From: Catenaria anguillulae PL171
Lineage: Eukaryota; Blastocladiomycota; Blastocladiomycetes; Blastocladiales; Catenariaceae
Assembly: GCA_002102555.1 (NCBI GenBank)
Contig: MCFL01000082.1
Location: 40,508 to 104,507, forward strand
Length of the DNA stretch: 64,000 nucleotides
Reading direction: 5' to 3'
The notes under the pieces were generated by a model. The model saw only the letters and a list, made by a program, of their open reading frames with translations. It did not search any database and was not told the origin of the DNA. Each line of letters begins with the position of its first letter. Position 1 is the first letter of the stretch. The position numbers were made by a program, and so were the translations under genes. Below, piece after piece: positions 55,376-64,000 of this stretch.

Positions 55376-56582
55376 CATGATGAGTATTGCGCTGCGAGAA
55401 AGTGGAGAACTCGTGAGCCAATTTCCCTTGTACAGTCATGGACAGGGCGCATTTCATACCGAATGAAATCAATCCAACTCACAGGTGATCAATCTGAACG
55501 CAAAGCACAACTCGAATCGAACCGCTTGGGGTGGAAGATGTCAATGACCTGGAGACAACGAGGATGATCAAACAGCATGGGGTGTTGAGAAGTTGGGGTC
55601 AATCGCGAGAAATAGGGAAAACAGTGTCGTACGAGGGAAGAAATGGGTGTGAGTGCACGAATGCACCAAGTGTCGATAGTATTGGAAGCCAGTGGGTCGG
55701 CTGTGATCCATGCGAATGTGGTTGTCGAATTGAAATTGCTTGCATCGTTTGCCGGTTTCTGCTCCAAAACAAGATCGGCAGTCACCACGCAACCTTTCGA
55801 TGAGAGGACGGATCGGAGTGCCTTCCATTTCGCAGGCAGAGTCATGACGTCATGATCCACCTCATGATCCAAGTCATGGCCAGAGTCCATGTACTATTTA
55901 CCGGCGTTGCCTGCGGATGCTGTCTTGAGGAAAACAATGCTGGAGCTGATGGCTGCAAATTTAACATATTCACTGCCTGGTTGAAAGGTCGTCGTCGTCC
56001 ACGACGACGACCCCGCCAGTGAGGCATTCGTTGGGTCGCGGGTTTGTGTGCAATCTTGCATGCAACCGTGCAAGTTTGGTCAGCGAGTACCTGACCTGCC
56101 CCGACGCGCTACCATCTTTGAAGCCGTTCTCGCTATGGCCGAGTACCTGTCAGTTTCAAATGATTTGGCGAGTAGGTATGTAACCGGGCTTGGGCCGATG
56201 TGAGTACCTGGACAGTACATGATTTGGCAGTCACCGAGAAACTGCCGAGTAATGTTGGCGTGCCCGGTGGGTGTTGCGTGAAGTTGGCTCCTGTTTCGTT
56301 GGCTCCTGTTTCGGGCTTGGACGTCAAGGCAACCCGGTTGGAAGAATCATCGCCATGGCAAGACGTAGGTATGTATACACCAGAATCGCCAGCGCCAAGC
56401 TTGAAGAGTCCACGCCTCTTGGCCAGCGGCTGTCCCTTAAATGTCAGCGCCCCCCATCACACACCACTCCAAGTCTCACAACATGCCAACAGCGTCCCAA
56501 CGTCTCACGCTTTGATCTAACTCACTGGCATCCTCACTCTGTCACTTCGCGTCTCACTCAACTCCACCGACTCTGGCACATC
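55376..56582. other. Divergent intergenic region with repeated GAGTACCTG
   Basis: 1.2 kb between divergent genes. The 9-mer GAGTACCTG occurs at 56085, 56141 and 56202, and TTGGCTCCTGTTTCG is repeated in tandem near 56283-56315. No gene was supported. Confidence 0.5.
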
Positions 56583-58423
56583 ATGACCACTGGCAACGCC
56601 ATCGATCACAATTCTCCCGATACCACCAGCGCTGGCTCAGCCGATCGCTCAAAGGTGCTTCGTAGCGATGCCAAAGCCGCCTTAGCCGAAATCGAATCCA
56701 CGATTCCCACGCTTCTTGAGGCCCTCCAAGTTCCCGGCTTGACTGTCTCGGTCTTCAAGGACGGCGAGCAACTCTTGCACCGTGGGTTTGGCACCCGTAT
56801 CCTGGGTCGCGACGATCACCCGTTGATACCGACACCCTCTTCGATCTTTGCTCTGTCACCAAGCACATAACCGCGGCTGCCGCCGCCAAGCTCGTTCACG
56901 ATGGCAAACTCAAGTGGAACGAACCCGTCACAAAGTACATGCCCACCTGGCAATTCTCGGACCCGGTTTTGACCAAGTCGGTCACCATGGTTGATCTGCT
57001 CTCGCACCGTACCGGTCTTGCGAGCCACAACGAGATGCAAATGGGCACCGTGTCCAACTTATCGGCCGGCCATCGCGATCCCGCCGAATTCCTGCCTCAT
57101 CTCGCGGTTGGCGACCAGTTCCGCTCTTCGTACCATTACTCCAACTTGTGCTTTCCCTGGCGACCCGTGTCATTGAGCAAGTTTCTGGCCAAGCGTACCC
57201 CGATTTCGTTGCCGAGCACTTGTTTGATCCGCTCGGCATCAAGGACTATGAATGGTGCTTTCACGAGTTTGCCAAGCATCCCAACGCTGCACTCCCACAC
57301 ATTCTCAAAAAGTACGAGTCGCTCGACGCGTACGCCAAGCAAGTCATTTACGGCCCGCCCGAATCGCTCGAGGCCCGCCTGGCCGCGCTCAAGTCCGTCG
57401 AGACGCCCGAGGCCGCCTTGGACTTGTGCAAGTCGACCCCACTCGACGTTCAGGTTGATCAAGGCTTTCCCGAGGACCAGCGCGATTTCGTGGGAACAGG
57501 CGTATTCTATGTGTCGGCCAACGACATGGTCAAATGGGCCACGTGCCTTTTGAATGACGGCAAGGCGCCTGATGGGACCCAGGTGGTGCACGAGCTCAAC
57601 ATGATCACAAAGGTGCACAATTCCGAGTCGTACATGGCCGAGGCACAAGCGCCGCCGAATGGGCCGCGGCCCATTGGTTATGGGTTGGATTGGCGTTGAG
57701 TCAGTTTGGGTACGTTCGTTCCCATTAAATCCTTCCCCACCGTTGTCATCCCATTAACAGCCGCCCTCTCACTCTTCTAGCGAGTACGAGCTCTGGGCGC
57801 ACAATGGCGGAATGCCTGGCTTCGTTTCTCGCCTGGTCCTCATCCCTCGCGCAAAGACATTTATCTACGTAGCGTCCAATGCCATCTCAGGTATCTTTGG
57901 TGCTCTCCCGCAACGGATTCTGCACGCGCTCTTTCCTCCGACAGGCTCATTGCCTGCCCCCTATGGCCGTGACGAGCTCTTCAAGGACTTGCCGAAAATC
58001 AAGCTCATGTACCCGCTGCAAATTGCTTTGGGCATCAAGAAACTCGCCGGTCCGGTGTGGCCCCCGCGGCCAACGCCTCGACCGATCCAACGCGCGCGCT
58101 TGAATACGCTGGAACCTATTTCCATCCCGGGTACGGATACGCAACGGTGCTGGCGGACGCGCACTCGGGGGAGTTGCGCTTGGTTCGCGCACGCAACGAG
58201 GTGAATGAGTTGCACCCAGTGTTCGGCAAGGAACAACAGCGCGAGTACTTTACGTTTGCCGAGTCGCCGCTTGCCATCAAGTTTGTCAAGGACGATAAGG
58301 TGATGGATACCGCCGCTGCCCAAGCGCAAGGGTGGAGTTGCGTGGAGGCCCAAGGAAAAGTTTGATTTGGTGCTGACTGAGGAGTCGTGCGAGCTCGAGA
58401 TTGTGTTCAATCGTGTCGATTGA
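56583..58423 (+). CDS. Beta-lactamase-fold serine hydrolase, frame-disrupted in this sequence
   Basis: Class C beta-lactamase/penicillin-binding-protein-like serine hydrolase, as found in fungal esterases and LACTB-like enzymes. The start MTTGNAIDHNSPDTTSAGSA leads to VPGLTVSVFKDGEQLLHRGF. The catalytic SxxK motif is in FDLCSVTKHITAAAAAKLVH. DLLSHRTGLASHNEM and the YxN motif in SSYHYSNL follow. QVSGQAYPDFVAEHLFDPLG, VFYVSANDMVKWATCLLNDG and ELWAHNGGMPGFVSRLVLIP (the HxG-like third motif) complete the fold. A C-terminal DUF3471-like lipocalin-type domain has LEYAGTYFHPGYGYATVLAD. One intron near 57711-57780 looks genuine. About five frame changes occur between otherwise well conserved pieces. 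The substrate is unknown; nothing suggests antibiotic hydrolysis. Confidence 0.82.
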
Positions 58424-58573
58424 TCGGGCTGATGTTATGCTTGGAGACATGAAGATTGTATTTTGGGCATAAATGTATCAGAATACACAAGTTGCATGAT
58501 AAATATCTCAACGATTCTTTGCGCTTCTGAACCTGACAACCCGACCTGCAGGCCGCGCGAGTGCCTCGCTGGC

Positions 58574-59207
58574 TTACTGCCGCTGTTGACGCTGACGTTG
58601 ACGGCGAGGCACCCGGCGACGACGCGGCGCTTGTTTCTTGGCAGTCCCCGAACCACGACCAGCACCAGCACCTGTACCAGCACCAGTGCCTGCACCCGGC
58701 GCCGCCGGCTGCTTTGGCGCGGGAGCCGCCTGACCAGCGACAACCAAGGCACCACACGATCCAAACGTGAACCCGGCGTCGGCCTGTGCAACCTTGAGCA
58801 AGCACCTCGCTCCCGGACCCGAGCACTGGAGTCCTGTAGGCACACGAATGCCCAACGTGACACGCTGGTTTTGCACTGGCCAACACGCCCCTGACGCCGG
58901 GAATCTTGGGTGATTTGCACCGTCTGGAAGCTCTTGGCGGTACCTGTGGATCGATTTGCACGGCGAGCGGACCGCACCATCGCCATTGGTGATTTGCCAC
59001 TGGATCGAGGCGTCGCCGCCAGCGGTCACGGTGAGCGGGGCGATTGTTGAATGGCTTGCTCGATGTTGACGCTGCCGCAGGGGAAGTTGGCGGACGAGCC
59101 GACGTCGTCGTTGATGAAGGGGCCGGGAACAATCAAGCGGCCGTGGCCGAGGGCGAGGGTCGCGAGTTGCGCAATGGCAGCGATGGAAAGCAAGGTTTGG
59201 CGATCAT
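58574..59207 (-). CDS. Egh16-like secreted protein, frame-disrupted
   Basis: Small secreted fungal protein. A hydrophobic signal core, LLSIAAIAQLATLALG, is followed by HGRLIVPGPFINDD, SANFPCGSVNIEQAI, DASIQWQITNGDG, VTLGIRVPTGLQCSG and KVAQADAGFTFGSCGALV. This order, with a mature N-terminal His-Gly, a QWQITNG strand and a Cys-containing end, resembles the Egh16/gEgh16H (DUF3129) family first described in powdery mildew and other plant-infecting fungi, whose molecular function is unclear. A low-complexity Ala/Gly stretch and a very basic tail follow. The sequence has several frame changes (about five) and cannot be read in one frame. It could be an assembly problem or a dead gene. An AA11-type LPMO was considered, but the middle strands fit Egh16 better. 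Confidence 0.55.
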
Positions 59208-59983
59208 CTTGGATTGTAGGGAGTATGGAAATGGGAATGGGTGTGCGATCTACGCGAAGGGTCTGCGGTGAGATGGGTTGCCAGTGGGTATGCAGGTGGG
59301 CAAGGAGTGTGTTCTGAGCCGTCAGAGAAATGAGGATGATGGACCGATGCTGTGGGCAGGAAGGCGGGGATCGGCAGTATTTGTACCTTCTTGTCGACAC
59401 GTCCGGATTGAGGCACGGTGAAGGCCAAAGGATCATTGCTTGAGCTCTCTCTGAGATTCGACGGGTGCCCTTGCTGCTAGCAGAACAGTGCTCGATCGCA
59501 AATGCTCCGACACAAATGAGCGATTTACTCACAACAAACACTTGTTTCCCAGGATGGCTTTCATGTTGACGCGACTTGCGCACAAAGCCACGATGTCTCA
59601 CACCCGTGACTGTCTCACTTTCAAGCTTGACCCTCCCGTCGTAGCACTGACGAGTGCGCGGGATTCCAAGCAGTTGGACTACAAGCACTAAAAGCAATCG
59701 GCTGATCGACAAACATCCAATGAGGTATTATCTGTTGACGAATTGTTTTAGTACACGGTCGCTCGGCGGATTCTGTGTCGCCGGCACACGCATGACGTGC
59801 ACGACACGGCCAATCCTGCGCCAGTGGTGGGCTGCATTTCATGCGAAGAGCTCATCATTGGACCGATTTTTTCTGCCGTCTGGCAAGAAATTTCATGGGC
59901 AAGAGATTCCACATTGGCATTACATGTTTGGGACATGAACTTTCATACATGTATGCTCGTCACGGAGCATTCCAACGTTCCAC
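59208..59983. other. Intergenic region, no gene seen
   Basis: The minus-strand frame over 59208-59712 is an upstream extension of the secreted protein without protein-like composition. Confidence 0.45.
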
Positions 59984-61304
59984 TTACTTCAACTTTGCAT
60001 CCATCTCATCATCGCGATCCGCCTCCTCGGGCGTCAAATTGCCCTCGCGAATCATCTTGACCCTCTGGTCTTTTCCAGACGTAACGCTGGAAACGCTCGC
60101 CGCCCTCTGTGCCCAATGCCTTGTCAAGCAAGCCGCTGACGCCAAACTGGTAAATGAACGAGTAATGATGCCAATCGTGTTTCCTGGCCGACGGCCATCC
60201 CCACAGCTCGTATCCGGAATGATGGTGATGGTCGACTGGATGGCAAACGTCAGCCACACCAAGGCCGTGAACGGATGCAACCCAAAGAATGCGGGCCCAC
60301 CCATGACTGGCGTCAGGTTGGAAATGATGTGCTCGAGCGGGTGCGCATATGTTGCGGCAAGGCCAATGGGCGCCGTAAACTCGTGATGTTTCTTATGGAA
60401 GCGCTGGTACAGCGGGCGCCAGTGGAACAGCCGGTGCGTAAAGTAGAAAGCACCTCATTGAAGGCAATGCAAAGGGCAATGTTGCCGAGCACGGTCGTGG
60501 GTGCGGGCAACGTGAGTGCCCAGCGCATGCCTGCGTCGGACGTGAGCACGTCGGCAATCCCGTGGCGAGCGGCCACGGCACGCGGCCACACGTACTGGAA
60601 GTAGAGCAGGCCCAAGGGGATGTTGATGGTGAGTTGGTTGCGCACAACGACTTTGAGCGCCTTGATCCAGTCGGTTTCGTCACGAGCTTGGTGTCTTGGA
60701 TCTTGTGGGCTTTGGCAAAGCGGCCGAGCCAGGATTTGGGTAACGGAGGGCGAGATCGAGCAGGGAAAGGATGCCCGAGTGGGTGTAGTAGGTCGTCGCT
60801 GGGAGTGAAAATTATCTCGCTCGTCAGCATGCCCAGGAATCAAACACCAAATGCCAGGCCGTGTGAATAAACGTACTGGTCCACGAAAACAATCCAACGC
60901 TCACAAATCCGCCACGCCCATAGCGCCAAAATCTTTGCCCACCCAGCTTTACCTGCGAGCGATGCATCTAGCAGCTTACCTGCGACCCACTTTGCGCCCG
61001 GCACAAGACTCAGACCCGACCGGAGCCAGCTTGGCAGCGGCGACGACGCGGCACCAAGATTCAAACAAGGCTGGTGATGAGCATACGAGTACGACGAGCG
61101 CGGCAAACAGCAACGGGTGCGCTTTTCCTCGAGCGAAAACCCGCGAAGCAGGATCTCAAGGCTTCCGGGAAGCTTGGTGGGTTCCGGAATGGGCGAGGCG
61201 GCGCGAGGCTTGTCGGCGGTGGCAGCAGTAACGGGTTTGAGAGGCGCCGCACCGGTTGTCGACGGACCAGTCTGTGCGGGAGGTTCCAGTGTCGTTGTAG
61301 TCAT
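59984..61304 (-). CDS. Sterol desaturase/fatty-acid hydroxylase family enzyme, tandem copy 1
   Basis: Di-iron, three-His-box membrane oxidase of the ERG25/ERG3/SUR2 superfamily, working in the ER. The start MTTTTLEPPAQTGPSTTGAA is followed by PGSLEILLRGFSLEEKRTR, a first membrane segment, then AKHKI-type text RFAKAHKIQDTKLVT and KALKVVVRNQLTINIPLGLL. The His boxes are HxxxH in RLFHWRPLYQRF, HxxHH in HKKHHEFTAPIGLAATYAHP and HxxHH in ARKHDWHHYSFIYQFGVSG. The end is TPEEADRDDEMDAKLK. HKKHHE is continuous here, with no intron, unlike copy 2. Several frame changes interrupt the N-terminal third and the end. Whether the substrate is a methylsterol or a lipid chain is not readable; AAxYAHPLEH is closest to C-4 methylsterol oxidases. 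Confidence 0.85.
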
Positions 61305-62333
61305 GGTTGCTGGTTGGTGAGATATTGTACAATGTAGAGACCGGGTCACAAACGGGACAGGTCTGCAGCGAGTAGCATGGGGTCGATTGATGAACGGGGC
61401 GAGACTTGGAGAAGGGTGTGTGTGAGAGGTGCCCGTCAGCTTTATACCCGTGTCGAAGGTTGGTGCCGGTGCTGCTGCTGGCGACAGAATCGCCCCCAGA
61501 GTAGAGTTTATCCACGTCAAGGCCTCGTTTCCCTTGCTCGATTGCAAAAATCATTTGGATCGATTTGCGTTTGCCCAAGCGTCCTCTGAGGAGAATGGTC
61601 AGTCATGCGACTCGTCATCTGCATTGAGTGCGCCACCGGCGCGGCAACCAAAGGTGGAAGCCAGCAGTTGGTCCGCACTTCCTGTAGCGGCAAAGCGGGC
61701 GTATGGCGGAAACAGGCAGGTAATCGCGGTCGGAAAGGAGCGGGCATTTTCATTTCAAGGGGGGCGGTTTTTTCATGTCTCGCGGCTCGTGTTTCAAGGC
61801 GCATCAACGGCAACAATCAACGGGAACTGCTGGCTGGATTGCGCCGCTTAGCTCCATTCCCTCCGCCACAACCTGGGCGGAGCGGACAATATAATACACC
61901 ATGTACCTACCTTGGAAGGCCCGCCCGGCCTGTTGATGGTTGGATTCTTGATCGTTGTTGGGACTGCTTTAAGTCCACCACACATGTATTAATACATACC
62001 CAAAGCAGCAATTCAGCCAAAACTCACACGATCTGCTGCTATGTACAGTCAGTATCGATGACCGTGGACTCCATACGTCCAGATCCGGTCATGCCAAGCG
62101 TGCAGGCAAGACGGCCACCGTCCACCATTGCAACGAAGTTCTCCTGTCGCCAGTTGTAACCCAAGTTGGCTCCTGCAAGAATCCATTACATTGACCGATA
62201 AAGTGGAAACAGCATGAAGTGCTCAAGCGCATGATTTCACAAACCCTTGCCAAACATGTTGCACGTGCGTCCAGCTTCGTCAGCCTGACGTCCCCACCAC
62301 CGGGACCACCACTCCAATCCCAAGAACCAAAAT
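61305..62333. other. Spacer between the two hydroxylase genes
   Basis: 1 kb with no supported gene. It includes the promoter of copy 1 and the 3' flank of copy 2. Confidence 0.5.
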
Positions 62334-63729
62334 TTACTTGAGCTTCTCATCCTCGTCATCCGCCCTATCCGCCTCCTCGGGTGTCCCCTTGCCCTCCCTC
62401 ACCATCCTGACCCGCTCATCATACCTGTGCACATACCTCCGGTACCGTTCGCCGCCATCCGTGCCCAACCACTTGTCCACGACGCCCGACACGCCAAACT
62501 GGTAAATGAAGGCATAATGGTGCCAGTCGTGTTTGCGCGCCGTGGGCCATCCGTACAGCTCGTACCCCGAGTGCGTGTGAATGGTGGTGGTGATGGCCAG
62601 CGTGATCCACACAAACGCCGACAATGGGTGCATGCCAAAGAGTGCGGGCCCGAGAAGCACGGGCGTGAGGTTGGAAAGGTGTGTTCGAGAGGGTGCGCGT
62701 AGGTGGCTGCGAGGCCAATGGGTGCAGTGAATTCGTGGTGGATCTGGGATATTTACATAAGCGTAGACGAGTGAGTGAGCAATTCCGGTCCGAGTCCAGA
62801 TGAATGCAAGCATCCAGACACAAAGTACCTTGTGGAATCGCTTGTACAGCGGGCCCCAATGAAACAGCCGATGCGACGAGTAAAACAAGAGCTCCTCGAC
62901 AAGCGCACACACAAGAAACTCCTTGCCCACTTGAGCCGCGCTCGGCATGGTCGCGGCCCATGTCGTGCCTTTCCCCTCCACATCCAGACATTGGCGTCGT
63001 CCACCCGAGCACGCGCGCAACCGACCAGGCGTACAAGAAGCGGAAGTACAGCAGACCCAAGGAATGTTGATGGTGAGCTGGTTGCGCACAACAACCTTGA
63101 GGCACTTGAACCAGTCTGCGCCCGTCACAAGTTTTGCGTCCTGGATCTTGTGCGCCTTTGCCCAACGGCCCAGGGCGGATTGCGGGTAGCGCAGCGACAC
63201 GTCCAGAGGCCAAGGATGCCCGCGTGCGTGTAGTACAAGGCCGCTACAGACACAATTGGGTTCAGACGTAAACATGCACGCGAAACCTTGGACGCCTTTC
63301 AAGTAAAGAGAAGAAGAATCACGGACTCGTCCATACAAACAACCCATATGTCATAAACCCGCCCACACCCATGCTCGTGACCCACGCGGCCCACGTGGCT
63401 CGCATCCACTGACTGACCCGGAACGCTTGCGCAAACACATAGTGTGCCGGCGCAACAGACTGGAGCACATCGCGCACCCCAAGGGCAAGGGCGACTGGGC
63501 GCTTGTCAGGTCAAACAGGGCGGGTGTCGTGGCAAGCATCACGAGCGAGAAAAAGAAGAGCGGGTGCAGGGATTCGCGCGGCAGGAACGACCGCAGGAAG
63601 ATTTGCGTGTCCGTGGAAGCGGCGTGGGGGTGGAGGCCGCAGGTTTGGTCGAGGGCCGGTGGATTTGAGTGGCGGAGAGCGGTGGGTCAGGCCGGTGGGA
63701 GCCGGCGCGGTGAGTGAGTGGGTTGTCAT
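62334..63729 (-). CDS. Sterol desaturase/fatty-acid hydroxylase family enzyme, tandem copy 2
   Basis: Paralogue of the gene at 59984-61304 along the whole length. The start MTTHSLTAPAPTGLTHRSPP matches the copy 1 start. Then come GRWAKAHKIQDAKLVTGADW, CLKVVVRNQLTINIP and ELLFYSSHRLFHWGPLYKRF. An intron at 62744-62828 (AAG|GTACTT...CCCAG|ATC) sits inside the second His box, giving HK|IHHEFTAPIGLAAT. Further on are LYGWPTARKHDWHHYAFIYQ, FGVSGVVDKWLGTDGGERY and an acidic end, ADRADDEDEKLK. All three His boxes are present. Frame changes occur in the N-terminal third and near LEH. A second intron near 63240-63330 is possible. Role as for copy 1: an ER lipid or sterol oxidase of unknown substrate. 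Confidence 0.85.
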
Positions 63730-64000
63730 TGCGTTGTTGTTCACGTTGTGGGAGTTTTGGGTTGGTAATGACGTTGGTTTAAAGCGGATAGGGGGGGGGG
63801 GGGTGCGTGAGGCGGGGCGGTCGTGGGTAAATAAGGTTGCCGTGAAGGCCATTCGACATGGGCGTGAAACTTACATGGATGGCTCACGAGAAGAGAGAGA
63901 TGCTTGGTGCGTGCCATCGCTATCGCTGACGGATCCAGTACTTTTGTCGAACGGGGTGGGAATGTTGAGCGTCAAGGTTGATCACATGAGTCGTTGAGCC
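63730..64000. other. Upstream flank with a G13 run
   Basis: Promoter side of hydroxylase copy 2, with a G13 homopolymer at 63791-63803. No gene seen to the window end. Confidence 0.5.

Noticed and set aside
58574-59207. Lytic polysaccharide monooxygenase, because the mature protein would start with His
   Set aside because: Only the N-terminal His-Gly fits; the QWQITNG strand and Cys-containing end match the Egh16-like family better.
1-64000. CRISPR arrays, rRNA, tRNA genes, LTR or virus-derived elements
   Set aside because: No regularly spaced repeats of CRISPR type, no tRNA-like B-box with matching A-box and stem, no rRNA stretches, and no reverse transcriptase, integrase, capsid or envelope signatures were seen on either strand.

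Overview
The window is nuclear DNA from a fungus. Genes on both strands are split by short GT-AG introns (mostly 60-180 nt, donors such as GTACGT, GTGCGT or GTATGT, pyrimidine-YAG acceptors), and coding regions are GC-rich. The recognisable proteins are eukaryotic housekeeping genes: SEC24, UTP15, IMP4, a NUP205/NUP192 scaffold nucleoporin, a TBC1D13-like Rab GAP, a BRO1-domain protein of the ALIX/PalA/Rim20 type, and NDUFAF5. Alongside these is a sphingomyelin-synthase-like lipid phosphotransferase and an Egh16-like secreted protein. Together these suggest an early-diverging (possibly zoosporic, Blastocladiomycota- or Chytridiomycota-like) fungus. The phylum is an inference, not a reading.

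Layout. 1-2657 is gene-poor and leads into an HSF-type transcription factor (2658-4886, +). Then come a Cdc25/Acr2-type rhodanese (5393-6018, +), the sphingomyelin-synthase-like gene (7023-8428, +), the BRO1 gene (8978-11451, +), NDUFAF5 (11559-12965, -) and an E2 ubiquitin-conjugating enzyme with an unusual FG/GLFG-like tail (13685-15397, -). From about 15.4 to 24 kb lies an accessory, repeat-rich island. It holds orphan and broken coding pieces, an inverted duplication of a ~550-bp module, a degraded PIF1-like helicase C-terminus joined to that module, and smaller dispersed repeats. Ordinary genes resume with a secreted His-rich protein (24156-25778, -), an omega-like glutathione transferase (26391-27164, -) and UTP15 (27792-29975, +). 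The 30-34.5 kb stretch is sparse: it holds a PIF/Harbinger-type MITE with intact TTA duplications and two weakly related, damaged hypothetical genes.

From 34.5 kb: SEC24 (34587-37997, +), a TBC1D13-like GAP in nine exons (38405-40786, -), a tandem pair of unrecognised small proteins (41317-41835 and 42294-42806, -), a seven-helix membrane protein (43365-44771, +), IMP4 (45095-46036, -) and a second seven-helix-like protein (46886-47976, -). Next are NUP205 (48645-55375, -), a beta-lactamase-fold serine hydrolase (56583-58423, +), an Egh16-like secreted protein (58574-59207, -) and a tandem pair of three-His-box sterol desaturase/fatty-acid hydroxylase genes (59984-61304 and 62334-63729, -). 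From 48 kb to the end, most of the conserved genes show repeated changes of reading frame without stops or splice sites to explain them. This looks more like consensus indels in the assembly than many independent gene deaths.

The genes do not form one pathway. UTP15 and IMP4 both act in the small-subunit processome; SEC24 and the TBC GAP act in vesicle traffic; the BRO1 protein acts in ESCRT/pH signalling. The most unusual items are the accessory island with its module-PIF1 chimera, the FG-tailed E2, and the three tandem or near-tandem duplicate pairs. No rRNA, tRNA, CRISPR array, LTR element or virus-derived element was recognised.
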